Below, in pieces: positions 24,001-30,933 of a stretch of DNA of 33,465 nucleotides. A model generated the notes under the pieces. The model was not told the DNA's origin, did no database searches, and was given only the letters and a program-made list of their open reading frames with translations. The stretch's first letter is position 1. Each line of letters opens with the position of its first letter. Source of the stretch: Nitrospirota bacterium (GTDB lineage Bacteria; Nitrospirota; Thermodesulfovibrionia; Thermodesulfovibrionales; UBA1546); NCBI GenBank assembly GCA_021824065.1, contig JAKALU010000013.1, positions 1 through 33,465 on the forward strand, read 5' to 3'. The position numbers were made by a program, and so were the translations under genes.

Positions 24001-24245
24001 GCAGTGATCTAAAAGATGCTGTAATGTATGGCGCTGTAAAAAGGATACGCCCTAAGATAATGACTGTGAGCGTCATCCTTGCCGGGCTTATACCGATAAT
24101 GTTCAGCCATGGCACCGGAGCTGATGTGATGAAACGAATTGCAGCTCCTATGGTGGGCGGTGTTATAACATCCACAATCCTTGAGTTAATAATATACCCT
24201 GCTATTTATATGATATGGAAAGGGAGGGGATTTAACAAACAATGA
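21075..24245 (+). CDS. heavy-metal RND efflux pump, CusA type (Cu+/Ag+)
   Basis: 1056 aa, full-length HME-RND transporter with 12 expected membrane helices. Family blocks include [122 protein letters not shown] and [43 protein letters not shown] is the Met-containing signature of monovalent-ion (CusA) members. CzcA-type divalent-ion pumps instead carry a TQPI...ELISG pattern (from memory). [17 protein letters not shown] is also CusA-like. It acts as a proton-driven trimer with the adaptor and channel encoded upstream. Its stop overlaps the cytochrome start by 4 nt. Confidence 0.95.
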   Translation: [1056 protein letters not shown]

Positions 24246-24655
24246 AACTATCTGCTATTTTTATTAGCCTTTTGTTTTTAATCAGTAGCAACAGAGCCGT
24301 AGCCGAGACCTCTTTACACAAACATGTTATGACCCCTGAAATGAAGAAGCAGCATCAAGCAATGGAAATAATCAACAAACAATGGAATGCTTGCAAAAAA
24401 ACCCTGAATAACAATAACCTTAATGCATCTGACAGGGCAATTGGAAAAATGCTTGAAGCTGCGACCTACATGGAGAAATTTAAATTGCACAGAAATGCAG
24501 ATAAGCATGAGCAGTTTGTTGAACAATGTAAGAACTTCAAAGAAAACCTAATTAACCTGAGAGAAGCCATAAAAACAGGAGATACCAATGCTACAAATAG
24601 ATTCTCAATAAAAGTGCAGGATAACTGCTATTACTGCCACAAGATATTCAGATAG
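24242..24655 (+). CDS. small periplasmic c-type cytochrome (c'-like, single heme)
   Basis: 137 aa. The signal peptide MKLSAIFISLLFLISSNRAVA precedes a helical mature protein (KKQHQAMEIINKQWNACKKTL...ASDRAIGKMLEAATYMEKFKLHRNADKHEQFVEQCKNFKENLINLREAI) ending CYYCHKIFR. One CxxCH heme motif near the C-terminus and a four-helix look match the cytochrome c'/c556 type. The start overlaps the pump stop (ATGA), so it is an integral last gene of the efflux operon. A role in periplasmic metal redox or in binding small ligands is possible, but unproven. Confidence 0.85.
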   Translation: MKLSAIFISLLFLISSNRAVAETSLHKHVMTPEMKKQHQAMEIINKQWNACKKTLNNNNLNASDRAIGKMLEAATYMEKFKLHRNADKHEQFVEQCKNFKENLINLREAIKTGDTNATNRFSIKVQDNCYYCHKIFR

Positions 24656-24680
24656 GACTCCAGCTTTAAAATCCTAATCC

Positions 24681-24710
24681 TTGAAAAAATAAGGAAAAAA
24701 TTAGTAAAAT
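24681..24710 (+). promoter_or_regulatory. sigma70-type promoter for the pheA-aroA operon
   Basis: TTGAAA, an 18-nt spacer and TAAAAT, about 34 nt before the pheA ATG. The leader has a TAGGAG ribosome binding site. No leader peptide or attenuator is visible. Confidence 0.5.
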
Positions 24711-24743
24711 TACACTTATTCAAATAGAATCTATAGGAGATTT

Positions 24744-25814
24744 ATGGGAGAGATTGAAAAACTGAGAGACGGGATTGATGCTGTTGATGAAGAGATTCTC
24801 AAGCTCCTCAATAAAAGAGCAACGATTGTACTTGAGATCGCCAGGATAAAACGTAATAATAAAGCAAAGTTTTACTCGCCTGAGCGCGAGCGGCAGATAA
24901 TAGAGAGGCTGACATCTTTGAACAAAGGGCCTTTCCCGAATAATGCGCTTAAAGCCCTTTATAGAGAATTACTTTCTGCCTCTTTGTCACTTGAAGAGCC
25001 TCTGAAGATAGCGTATTTCGGACCTCAAGCTACATTCACACACCTTGCAGCTCTAACACACTTCGGTTCCTCAGCAGCGTTTATACCTATGGAAAACATA
25101 AAAGGCGTATTTGACGCTGTTGACTCAGGAAAAGCTGAATTTGGAGTCGTGCCAATAGAGAATTCAAGCGAGGGAGTGATAAGTTATACACTCGATATGT
25201 TTATGGATTTTGACCTTAAGATTAACGCTGAGATAATGCTTGAGGTATCGCATAACCTGCTTTCAAAAAGCGGGAATAAAAGCAGGATTAAAAAAATATA
25301 CTCTCATCCCCCTGCAACTGCACAGTGCAGAAGATGGCTTGAGGCCAACATGTCTGGCATACCTGTAATGGAAGCCACGAGCACAGCAAAGGCAGCAGAG
25401 CTTGCCTCAAAAGAGGATGATGCTGCTGCGATTGCAAGCGAGCTTGCGGCTAAAGTTTATGCCCTCAACTTTGTGGAAGCTCATATAGAAGACAGCAAGC
25501 ACAACATTACAAGATTCCTTGTAATATCTAAGGAATCTTATCCGAAAACAGGAAAGGATAAGACATCTATAATGTTTTCCATAAAAGACAGGCCTGGCGC
25601 TCTCTATGATATCCTCTCGCCATTCAAGAAGGCAAAGATAAATCTCACCAAGATTGAGTCAAGACCTTCACGAAGAAAGGCTTGGGAATATATCTTCTTC
25701 GTGGATATGGAAGGCCATATAGAGGATAAAAAAGTCAGAAAAGCTATCGAGAACATGAAAGAGGGATGTCTATACCTTAAAATTCTTGGCTCCTATCCTC
25801 ATGGTGGCCAGTGA
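24744..25814 (+). CDS. pheA: bifunctional chorismate mutase / prephenate dehydratase
   Basis: 356 aa. An AroQ-type chorismate mutase (1-85: LRDGIDAVDEEILKLLNKRATIVLEIARIKR...FYSPERERQI) is fused to prephenate dehydratase (about 90-265: IAYFGPQATFTHLAAL, GVVPIENSSEGVI, HNITRFLVI with the TRF catalytic motif). A C-terminal ACT domain (about 272-350: MFSIKDRPGALYDILSPFKKAKINLTKIESRPS) should bind phenylalanine for feedback inhibition. It converts chorismate through prephenate to phenylpyruvate. A TAGGAG site fixes the ATG. It is the first gene of the aromatic operon; its TGA overlaps the GTG start of the next gene. Confidence 0.96.
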   Translation: MGEIEKLRDGIDAVDEEILKLLNKRATIVLEIARIKRNNKAKFYSPERERQIIERLTSLNKGPFPNNALKALYRELLSASLSLEEPLKIAYFGPQATFTHLAALTHFGSSAAFIPMENIKGVFDAVDSGKAEFGVVPIENSSEGVISYTLDMFMDFDLKINAEIMLEVSHNLLSKSGNKSRIKKIYSHPPATAQCRRWLEANMSGIPVMEATSTAKAAELASKEDDAAAIASELAAKVYALNFVEAHIEDSKHNITRFLVISKESYPKTGKDKTSIMFSIKDRPGALYDILSPFKKAKINLTKIESRPSRRKAWEYIFFVDMEGHIEDKKVRKAIENMKEGCLYLKILGSYPHGGQ

Positions 25815-26899
25815 TAAAGGCTCCAGAGCATATAAGGACTATAAAGCCGTATGTCCCTGGTAAACCTATCGAGGAACTTGAGAGAGAGCTTGGGATAAAA
25901 AACTCCATTAAACTTGCATCAAATGAAAATCCAATCGGGCCGTCACCACTTGCCTTAAAGGCAATAAAAAACCGCTCAAACTGTTTAAACAGTTTAAACC
26001 GTTATCCTGATGGTAGTGGATATTATCTTAAGAATGCATTAGCAGAAAAACTATCTGTAAAGCCCGAAGAGATTATACTGGGTAATGGCTCGAATGAACT
26101 CATTGATATAGCAGCAAGAACATTCATGAGTCCTGGTGATGAGGCTGTTATGGCGTATCCGTCTTTTGTTGTTTATTCTATGGCTGTTCAAGCAATGGGC
26201 GGGAGGGCAATTCAGGTGCCATTGAAAGATTATAAACATGACCTTAATGCAATGTTGGATGCAGTGACACCAAGAACAAAGATGCTCTTTATTGCAAATC
26301 CCAATAACCCAACAGGAACTATGAACACCAGGACAGAACTTGACAGGCTTATGAGCAGGGTCAAGGATGGTATTCTTGTGGTTATTGACGAGGCATACTA
26401 TGAGTATGTCACAGACCCTGAATACGCTGACAGTTTTAAACACTTCAGGAATGGGAAGGACATATTAATCCTGAGGACATTTTCTAAGATATACGGGCTC
26501 GCTGGGCTAAGAATCGGCTATGGTATTGCAAGGCAGGACATAATAACTGAGATGAATAAGATACGCGCTCCATTTAACACAAACACAATTGCGCAGAAAG
26601 CAGCAATTGAGGCATTAAAAGACAAGACACATGTAAGGCTGTCACAGAGGATAAATAATAATGGTAAAGAATATCTGTATAAGGAACTATCTTCACTTGG
26701 TATAAAATATGTTCCCACAGAGGCGAACTTTATATATATGATCATGGATAAAGATTCAAAAACAGTCTATGATGCCCTGTTAAAGCAGGGTGTGATAGTA
26801 AGGCCTATGGGTCCAAAAGAACTTAGAGTGACCATAGGACTGCCAGAGGAAAATAAGAGATTTATTGGTGCACTTAAAAAGTCAAGAGTTGAGAGTTAA
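25811..26899 (+). CDS. hisC: PLP-dependent histidinol-phosphate/aromatic aminotransferase
   Basis: 362 aa, fold type I. IKLASNENPIGPSPLALKAI, NRYPDGSGYYLKNALAEKL, LGNGSNELIDIAARTF, IANPNNPTGT, VVIDEAYYEYV and RTFSKIYGLAGLRIGYG (with the PLP Lys) are all present. Within an aromatic operon it probably makes Phe and Tyr from phenylpyruvate and 4-hydroxyphenylpyruvate, perhaps in addition to histidine synthesis. Start is GTG at 25811, overlapping the pheA stop. The last five residues and the stop (SRVES, TAA) lie inside a heptad-repeat element. Confidence 0.93.
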   Translation: MIKAPEHIRTIKPYVPGKPIEELERELGIKNSIKLASNENPIGPSPLALKAIKNRSNCLNSLNRYPDGSGYYLKNALAEKLSVKPEEIILGNGSNELIDIAARTFMSPGDEAVMAYPSFVVYSMAVQAMGGRAIQVPLKDYKHDLNAMLDAVTPRTKMLFIANPNNPTGTMNTRTELDRLMSRVKDGILVVIDEAYYEYVTDPEYADSFKHFRNGKDILILRTFSKIYGLAGLRIGYGIARQDIITEMNKIRAPFNTNTIAQKAAIEALKDKTHVRLSQRINNNGKEYLYKELSSLGIKYVPTEANFIYMIMDKDSKTVYDALLKQGVIVRPMGPKELRVTIGLPEENKRFIGALKKSRVES

Positions 26900-26946
26900 G
26901 AGTCATTGGTATTTTAATTTTCACCTTTTAACTTTTAACTCTGAAC
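26884..26946. repeat. heptad-repeat inverted element spanning hisC stop
   Basis: The left arm AAGAGTT, GAGAGTT, AAGAGTC and right arm TTTTAAC, TTTTAAC, TCTGAAC each have period 7. They are near reverse complements (GAGAGTTAAGAGT against CAGAGTTAAAAGT). It lies in the hisC-aroF gap and contains the hisC stop codon. Confidence 0.8.
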
Positions 26947-26964
26947 TTACTACTGGAGGAATAG

Positions 26965-27990
26965 ATGGACATAATAGTTTTAAGACCCGATGCCTCAGAG
27001 AAAGACATCGAGCGGATAGTAAAAAAGCTTGAAGGCAAGGGGCTAAAGACAACAGTATCCAAGGGGACTGAAAGGACTGTTATAGGCGTAATTGGCGACA
27101 CCTCAAAGATAACAGAAGAAGAGGAAAATGCAGTACGCGCGATGCGAGGGGTTGAGGAGGTAATGAGAATCCTCAAACCATATAAACTCGCAAGCAGAGA
27201 CTTCAAGGCGCAAGATACAATAGTAAAGGTCAGGGGGAAAGTCATAGGGGGCAAAAAAATACCTGTTATTGCAGGTCCCTGCGCTGTTGAGAACAAAACT
27301 ATGATGATGAATATTGCTGAGAAGGTTAAGGCTGCAGGCGCATCATTTATAAGAGGTGGCGCTTACAAACCAAGGACATCGCCATACTCATTTCAGGGTC
27401 TCGGTGAAGAGGGACTTCAATATCTCGCTGAGGCAAGTAAGAAAACAGGGCTGCCTGTTGTTACAGAGATTATGGATCCGAGGGATTTAGAGACTATTTT
27501 GAAATATACGGATATTATCCAGATAGGTGCACGGAACATGCAGAACTTCAGGTTATTGTTAGAGGTCGGGATGTGCAAAAAACCAGTGTTACTGAAGAGA
27601 GGGCTTTCAGCCACAATCCAGGAATGGCTTATGGCAGCAGAGTATATAATGTCAAAAGGAAACCAGCATGTTATCCTCTGTGAAAGAGGCATAAGGACAT
27701 TCGAGACTGCAACAAGAAATACACTCGACCTGAGTTCTGTGCCGGTTCTGCATCAAAAAACGCATCTGCCCGTGATTGTTGACCCGAGTCATGGTGTTGG
27801 CAAATGGGATCTTGTTGCGCCAATGGCAAAGGCAGCTGTAGCTGCTGGCGCTGACGGCCTTCTAATTGAGGTTCATACAAACCCTGAAGATGCAATGTCA
27901 GACGGAGAGCAGTCATTAAAGCCCGATGCATTCAAAAAACTGATGAGTGAATTGAAGCCAATAGCAAAGGCTGTTGGAAGAGAGATATAA
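26965..27990 (+). CDS. aroF: 3-deoxy-7-phosphoheptulonate (DAHP) synthase, class I-beta
   Basis: 341 aa. An N-terminal ferredoxin-like regulatory domain (1-75: MDIIVLRPDASEKDIERIVKKLEGKGLKTTVS) precedes the TIM barrel. The barrel has PVIAGPCAVENKTMM, IRGGAYKPRTSPYSFQG, VTEIMDPRDL, IQIGARNMQNF, LLKRGLSATIQEWLMAAEYI, LCERGIRTFE and PVIVDPSHGVGKW. It joins PEP and erythrose-4-phosphate, the first step of the shikimate pathway; the extra domain is the Thermotoga-type site for tyrosine or phenylalanine inhibition. GGAGG 5 nt before the ATG confirms the start. Confidence 0.95.
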   Translation: MDIIVLRPDASEKDIERIVKKLEGKGLKTTVSKGTERTVIGVIGDTSKITEEEENAVRAMRGVEEVMRILKPYKLASRDFKAQDTIVKVRGKVIGGKKIPVIAGPCAVENKTMMMNIAEKVKAAGASFIRGGAYKPRTSPYSFQGLGEEGLQYLAEASKKTGLPVVTEIMDPRDLETILKYTDIIQIGARNMQNFRLLLEVGMCKKPVLLKRGLSATIQEWLMAAEYIMSKGNQHVILCERGIRTFETATRNTLDLSSVPVLHQKTHLPVIVDPSHGVGKWDLVAPMAKAAVAAGADGLLIEVHTNPEDAMSDGEQSLKPDAFKKLMSELKPIAKAVGREI

Positions 27991-28016
27991 TGCTTAAAAG
28001 GCAGGATTATTAACTG

Positions 28017-28874
28017 ATGGCAAAGTTACATTTTAATAAAGTCACTATTCTTGGAGTTGGCCTGATTGGTGCTTCCTTTGCCCTTGCTCTTAAGAAAAAA
28101 AGGCTCTGCAATCAGATAACAGGGTATGGGAGAAGAGAAAATAACCTCAGAAGGGCAAAGGAGATGAAGATAATCGATTCTCTGGAGCTTGATGCCGCTA
28201 ACGCCTGTATAGATTCTGACCTTATTCTGTTTTCTATGCCAGTTGGTTCTTTTACTGAGACAGCAAAGATGATGAAAGGTTCTTTAAAGGACGGTGCAAT
28301 TGTAACAGACGTTGGAAGCGTGAAAGGGGAACTTGTTAAGAAGATGGAGGGATTGATGCCCGGGGGTGTTAGTTTTGTGGGTGGTCATCCAATAGCAGGA
28401 AGTGATAGAACAGGGATAGATACAGCAACAGCAGATTTATTTATTGGAGCAAAATGTATCCTAACGCCAACAGAAAAGACCGATAAGACCGCACTTAATA
28501 AAATTACTGAATTATGGAATGCATTAGGCGCTGTTACCTCGATCCTGAGTCCTGATAAACACGACAGGGTATATGCTGCTGTAAGCCACCTCCCACACAT
28601 TATTGCCTATGCCATTGTCAACACTGTTGCCGATATAGACAGTTCTTATCTTAAGTTTGCAGGTCAGGGTTTTAAAGATACGACAAGGATTGCTTCGAGT
28701 TCTCCAGAACTCTGGCGGGATATATGTTTGATGAACAGGGAAAATCTTCTTGAATTCATAGAGATTTTCAAGAAGAATCTCGATGGTCTTGGCAGATATT
28801 TGCAGGAATCAGATTCCGATGCCCTGGAAAAAGAATTCAATAAGGCCAAGACATTGAGGGAAGATGTCAGATAG
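28017..28874 (+). CDS. tyrA: prephenate dehydrogenase
   Basis: 285 aa. An N-terminal Rossmann motif VTILGVGLIGASFALALKKK and an Arg pair (GRRENN) for the cofactor are followed by LFSMPVGSF, VTDVGSVKGELVKKM and VGGHPIAGSDRTGIDTATADLF with the catalytic His region. The helical dimerisation domain (HDRVYAAVSHLPHIIAYAIVNT) completes it. It oxidatively decarboxylates prephenate to 4-hydroxyphenylpyruvate. Gene start is 26 nt after aroF, and it overlaps aroA by 11 nt. No ACT domain is present. Confidence 0.95.
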   Translation: MAKLHFNKVTILGVGLIGASFALALKKKRLCNQITGYGRRENNLRRAKEMKIIDSLELDAANACIDSDLILFSMPVGSFTETAKMMKGSLKDGAIVTDVGSVKGELVKKMEGLMPGGVSFVGGHPIAGSDRTGIDTATADLFIGAKCILTPTEKTDKTALNKITELWNALGAVTSILSPDKHDRVYAAVSHLPHIIAYAIVNTVADIDSSYLKFAGQGFKDTTRIASSSPELWRDICLMNRENLLEFIEIFKKNLDGLGRYLQESDSDALEKEFNKAKTLREDVR

Positions 28875-30216
28875 AATTGAACTCAAAAGAGCAAAAAAAC
28901 TGAAAGGCGAAATAATACCCCCGCCTGATAAATCAATATCGCACAGGGCAGTAATCCTCTCATCAATATCAAAAGGCAAAAGCATCATAAAAAATTTTTT
29001 GAGGGCTGAAGATACATTAAGCACAGTTAATGCTTTTAGAAGACTTGGGATAGAAATAGAAGAAAAATTACCCCCCCGCCGCCCCCCCTTGCCAAGGGGG
29101 GGATGGGGGGGTAAAGAAGGTACCTCTTCGTGTGAGCTAATAGTTCACGGCAAGGGGTTTCATGGCCTCAAAGAGCCTGAAAATATTATTGACTGTGGAA
29201 ATTCAGGTACAACAATAAGATTGCTCTCAGGGATTCTTTCAGGCAATCCATTTCTCTCAATCCTTACAGGCGATGATTCTTTAAGGAGAAGACCCATGAA
29301 AAGGGTTATAACCCCGTTAAAACAGATGGGAACTGAGATTGCTGCACGGGCTGATGATGCTTATCCTCCAATTGTTATAAAAGGTAAACAGCTAAAACCA
29401 ATCAGGTATGAGATGCCGATTGCGAGTGCACAGGTCAAGTCTGCAATACTCCTTGCAGGGCTTTATGCTGATGGAGAGACAGAAATCATAGAGCCTGTGA
29501 AATCACGTGACCATACAGAAAGAATGCTTCCTTCTTATGGCGCTGAGATAAAGGTTGAAGGTCTGAGTATAAAAATCAAAGGTGGCACCGAGCTGAAAGG
29601 CAGGAATACAGAAGTGCCAGGTGATTTCTCATCAGCAGCATTTTTTATTATTGCAGCCCTTTTGATGAATAACTCTGATGTGATAATAAAAAATGTTGGA
29701 ATAAACCCAACGAGGGTAGGGCTTCTTGATGCCCTGAAGAAAATGGGCGCAGAGATTAAATTAATGAATGTAAGAGATGTTTCAGGCGAGCCGGTTGCAG
29801 ACATACACTGCAAGGGAGCGCAAGGGTTAAAAGCAATAAACATAACAAAAGAGCAGGTCCCATCATTGATTGATGAGTTCCCGATAATATGTATTGCTGC
29901 AACTCAGGCAGATGGTATAACTACTATAAGAGGCTCAGAAGAACTCAGGGTAAAAGAGTCTGACAGGATAAAGGCAATGGCAGAAGGGTTGAGAAAGATG
30001 GCAGCAGAGGTCGAAGAATTCAAAGATGGCCTGAGCATAAAAGGTCCGGCAAAACTTAAAGGCGCAGTAATAGACAGTTATGGAGACCATAGAATTGCAA
30101 TGGCATTTTCCATAGCTGCATTGATTGCAAGCAGGACAACAACTATAAAAGGCGTTTCATCTGTGAATATATCGTTTCCTGGGTTTTATAAGATATTGAA
30201 AGGGCTTACGAAATAA
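28864..30216 (+). CDS. aroA: 3-phosphoshikimate 1-carboxyvinyltransferase (EPSP synthase)
   Basis: 450 aa, slightly longer than usual. It has the two-domain inside-out barrel with LKGEIIPPPDKSISHRAVIL (PEP/shikimate site), IDCGNSGTTIRLLSGIL, RRPMKRVITPLKQMG, SAQVKSAILLAGLYADG, PGDFSSAAFFIIAALLM and VKESDRIKAMAEGLRKMGAE-like motifs. DSYGDHRIAMAFSIAAL follows. Residues about 69-83 (PPRRPPLPRGGWGGK) are encoded by a C-run/G-run palindrome inserted in frame, between the first strands and a surface loop. It makes EPSP from shikimate-3-phosphate and PEP. GAGGGAAG lies directly before the ATG. The last 11 nt overlap the end of an antisense toxin remnant. Confidence 0.95.
   Translation: MSDRIELKRAKKLKGEIIPPPDKSISHRAVILSSISKGKSIIKNFLRAEDTLSTVNAFRRLGIEIEEKLPPRRPPLPRGGWGGKEGTSSCELIVHGKGFHGLKEPENIIDCGNSGTTIRLLSGILSGNPFLSILTGDDSLRRRPMKRVITPLKQMGTEIAARADDAYPPIVIKGKQLKPIRYEMPIASAQVKSAILLAGLYADGETEIIEPVKSRDHTERMLPSYGAEIKVEGLSIKIKGGTELKGRNTEVPGDFSSAAFFIIAALLMNNSDVIIKNVGINPTRVGLLDALKKMGAEIKLMNVRDVSGEPVADIHCKGAQGLKAINITKEQVPSLIDEFPIICIAATQADGITTIRGSEELRVKESDRIKAMAEGLRKMAAEVEEFKDGLSIKGPAKLKGAVIDSYGDHRIAMAFSIAALIASRTTTIKGVSSVNISFPGFYKILKGLTK
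29068..29114 (+). repeat. in-frame palindromic C/G-run element in aroA
   Basis: TTACCCCCCC...CCCCCCCTTGCCAAGGGGGGG...GGGGGGGTAA is a near-perfect two-level palindrome of 47 nt. It encodes LPPRRPPLPRGGWGGK and keeps the aroA frame open. Confidence 0.9.
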
Positions 30217-30466
30217 TAAGCATAGCAATATCTTCATTGGAAAGCCATAGGAACACCAGGCGAAAGTCATAACCTGTTTTACGGAGGTCTGTAATCCATC
30301 GGGCAAAAGTTCGACTTGCCAGTGTTGTTTCAAAGGTAAAATCAACACGTTTTTTTGCAAGATAATGTATGCGCTCAAGCATTACGCGTCCTGCATGAAA
30401 AACTGCGCCTTCAGGCTGAAATTCGGACAGACATTGTGCGATCAAATCTGCATTAACAAACTCGGT
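30206..30466 (-). pseudogene. zeta-toxin-like P-loop kinase remnant
   Basis: On the minus strand, TEFVNADLIAQCLSEFQPEGAVFHAGRVMLERIHYLAKKRVDFTFETTLASRTFARWITDLRKTGYDFRLVFLWLSNEDIAML matches the middle of zeta-toxin/UDP-GlcNAc-kinase-like proteins. These are normally about 190-200 aa. The N-terminal P-loop (GPNGAGKTT-like) is absent: the frame meets a stop a few codons upstream, and I find no P-loop in the other frames. The C-terminal half is lost at the aroA 3' end. About 85 codons remain, so it is non-functional. The track's 79-aa ORF is only its open part. Confidence 0.8.
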
Positions 30467-30537
30467 AACCTTAATAGTACCTCAATCATTATCGCTTGCA
30501 TCGAACGGAAACAAAAAGCTTCAGAATGAACGTGCCC

Positions 30538-30708
30538 TCATTTCAGTTCGGATATTTTTTTCTGGAGTCCCCTTACGAGTTCCTCTTCATCATGCAGGGA
30601 AGACGTGCCGCGTTTCGTTGCGGCGACTTCGAGTCTCAACTCTGAAAGGTAGGAATCAAGGATTTTCTTCAACAGGTCCTGCTCTACGGCGCTGAGATCA
30701 ATAATCAT
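30538..30708 (-). CDS. small 56-aa protein, possible former antitoxin
   Basis: Below the track's length limit. MIIDLSAVEQDLLKKILDSYLSELRLEVAATKRGTSSLHDEEELVRGLQKKISELK, a highly helical charged protein. AAGGAGG lies 9 nt before the ATG on the minus strand. Short proteins beginning M-I-I-D-L and containing a YLSELR-like segment are common as small orphan or toxin-linked genes in my memory, but I cannot name the family. It lies just upstream of the zeta-toxin remnant on the same strand, so it may be the antitoxin-side leftover of that module. Confidence 0.65.
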   Translation of the reverse strand: MIIDLSAVEQDLLKKILDSYLSELRLEVAATKRGTSSLHDEEELVRGLQKKISELK

Positions 30709-30890
30709 GACTATGCACCTCCTTCTTAGCGTACTGTATGATTAAATCATAGCAGAAAAATTGAGAGTGTCAAGGCTGCGAATCCCAGGAACCCGCTTTA
30801 TCTCATTTCGATTAAAAAAGTTGCCCCTTGCTCTTTTCTGCTGACGAGCGCAAGACTTGCCATGTAAATAAGTTTGGGAGCTGGAGGCAA

Positions 30891-30920
30891 TTGAGATATG
30901 CCTTAAAATTAAGTTAGAAT
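30891..30920 (+). promoter_or_regulatory. sigma70-type promoter candidate for cmk operon
   Basis: TTGAGA, an 18-nt spacer and TAGAAT, ending 13 nt before the cmk ATG. It would restart transcription after the inserted minus-strand block. Confidence 0.45.
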
Positions 30921-30933
30921 CATAGGGTTAACA

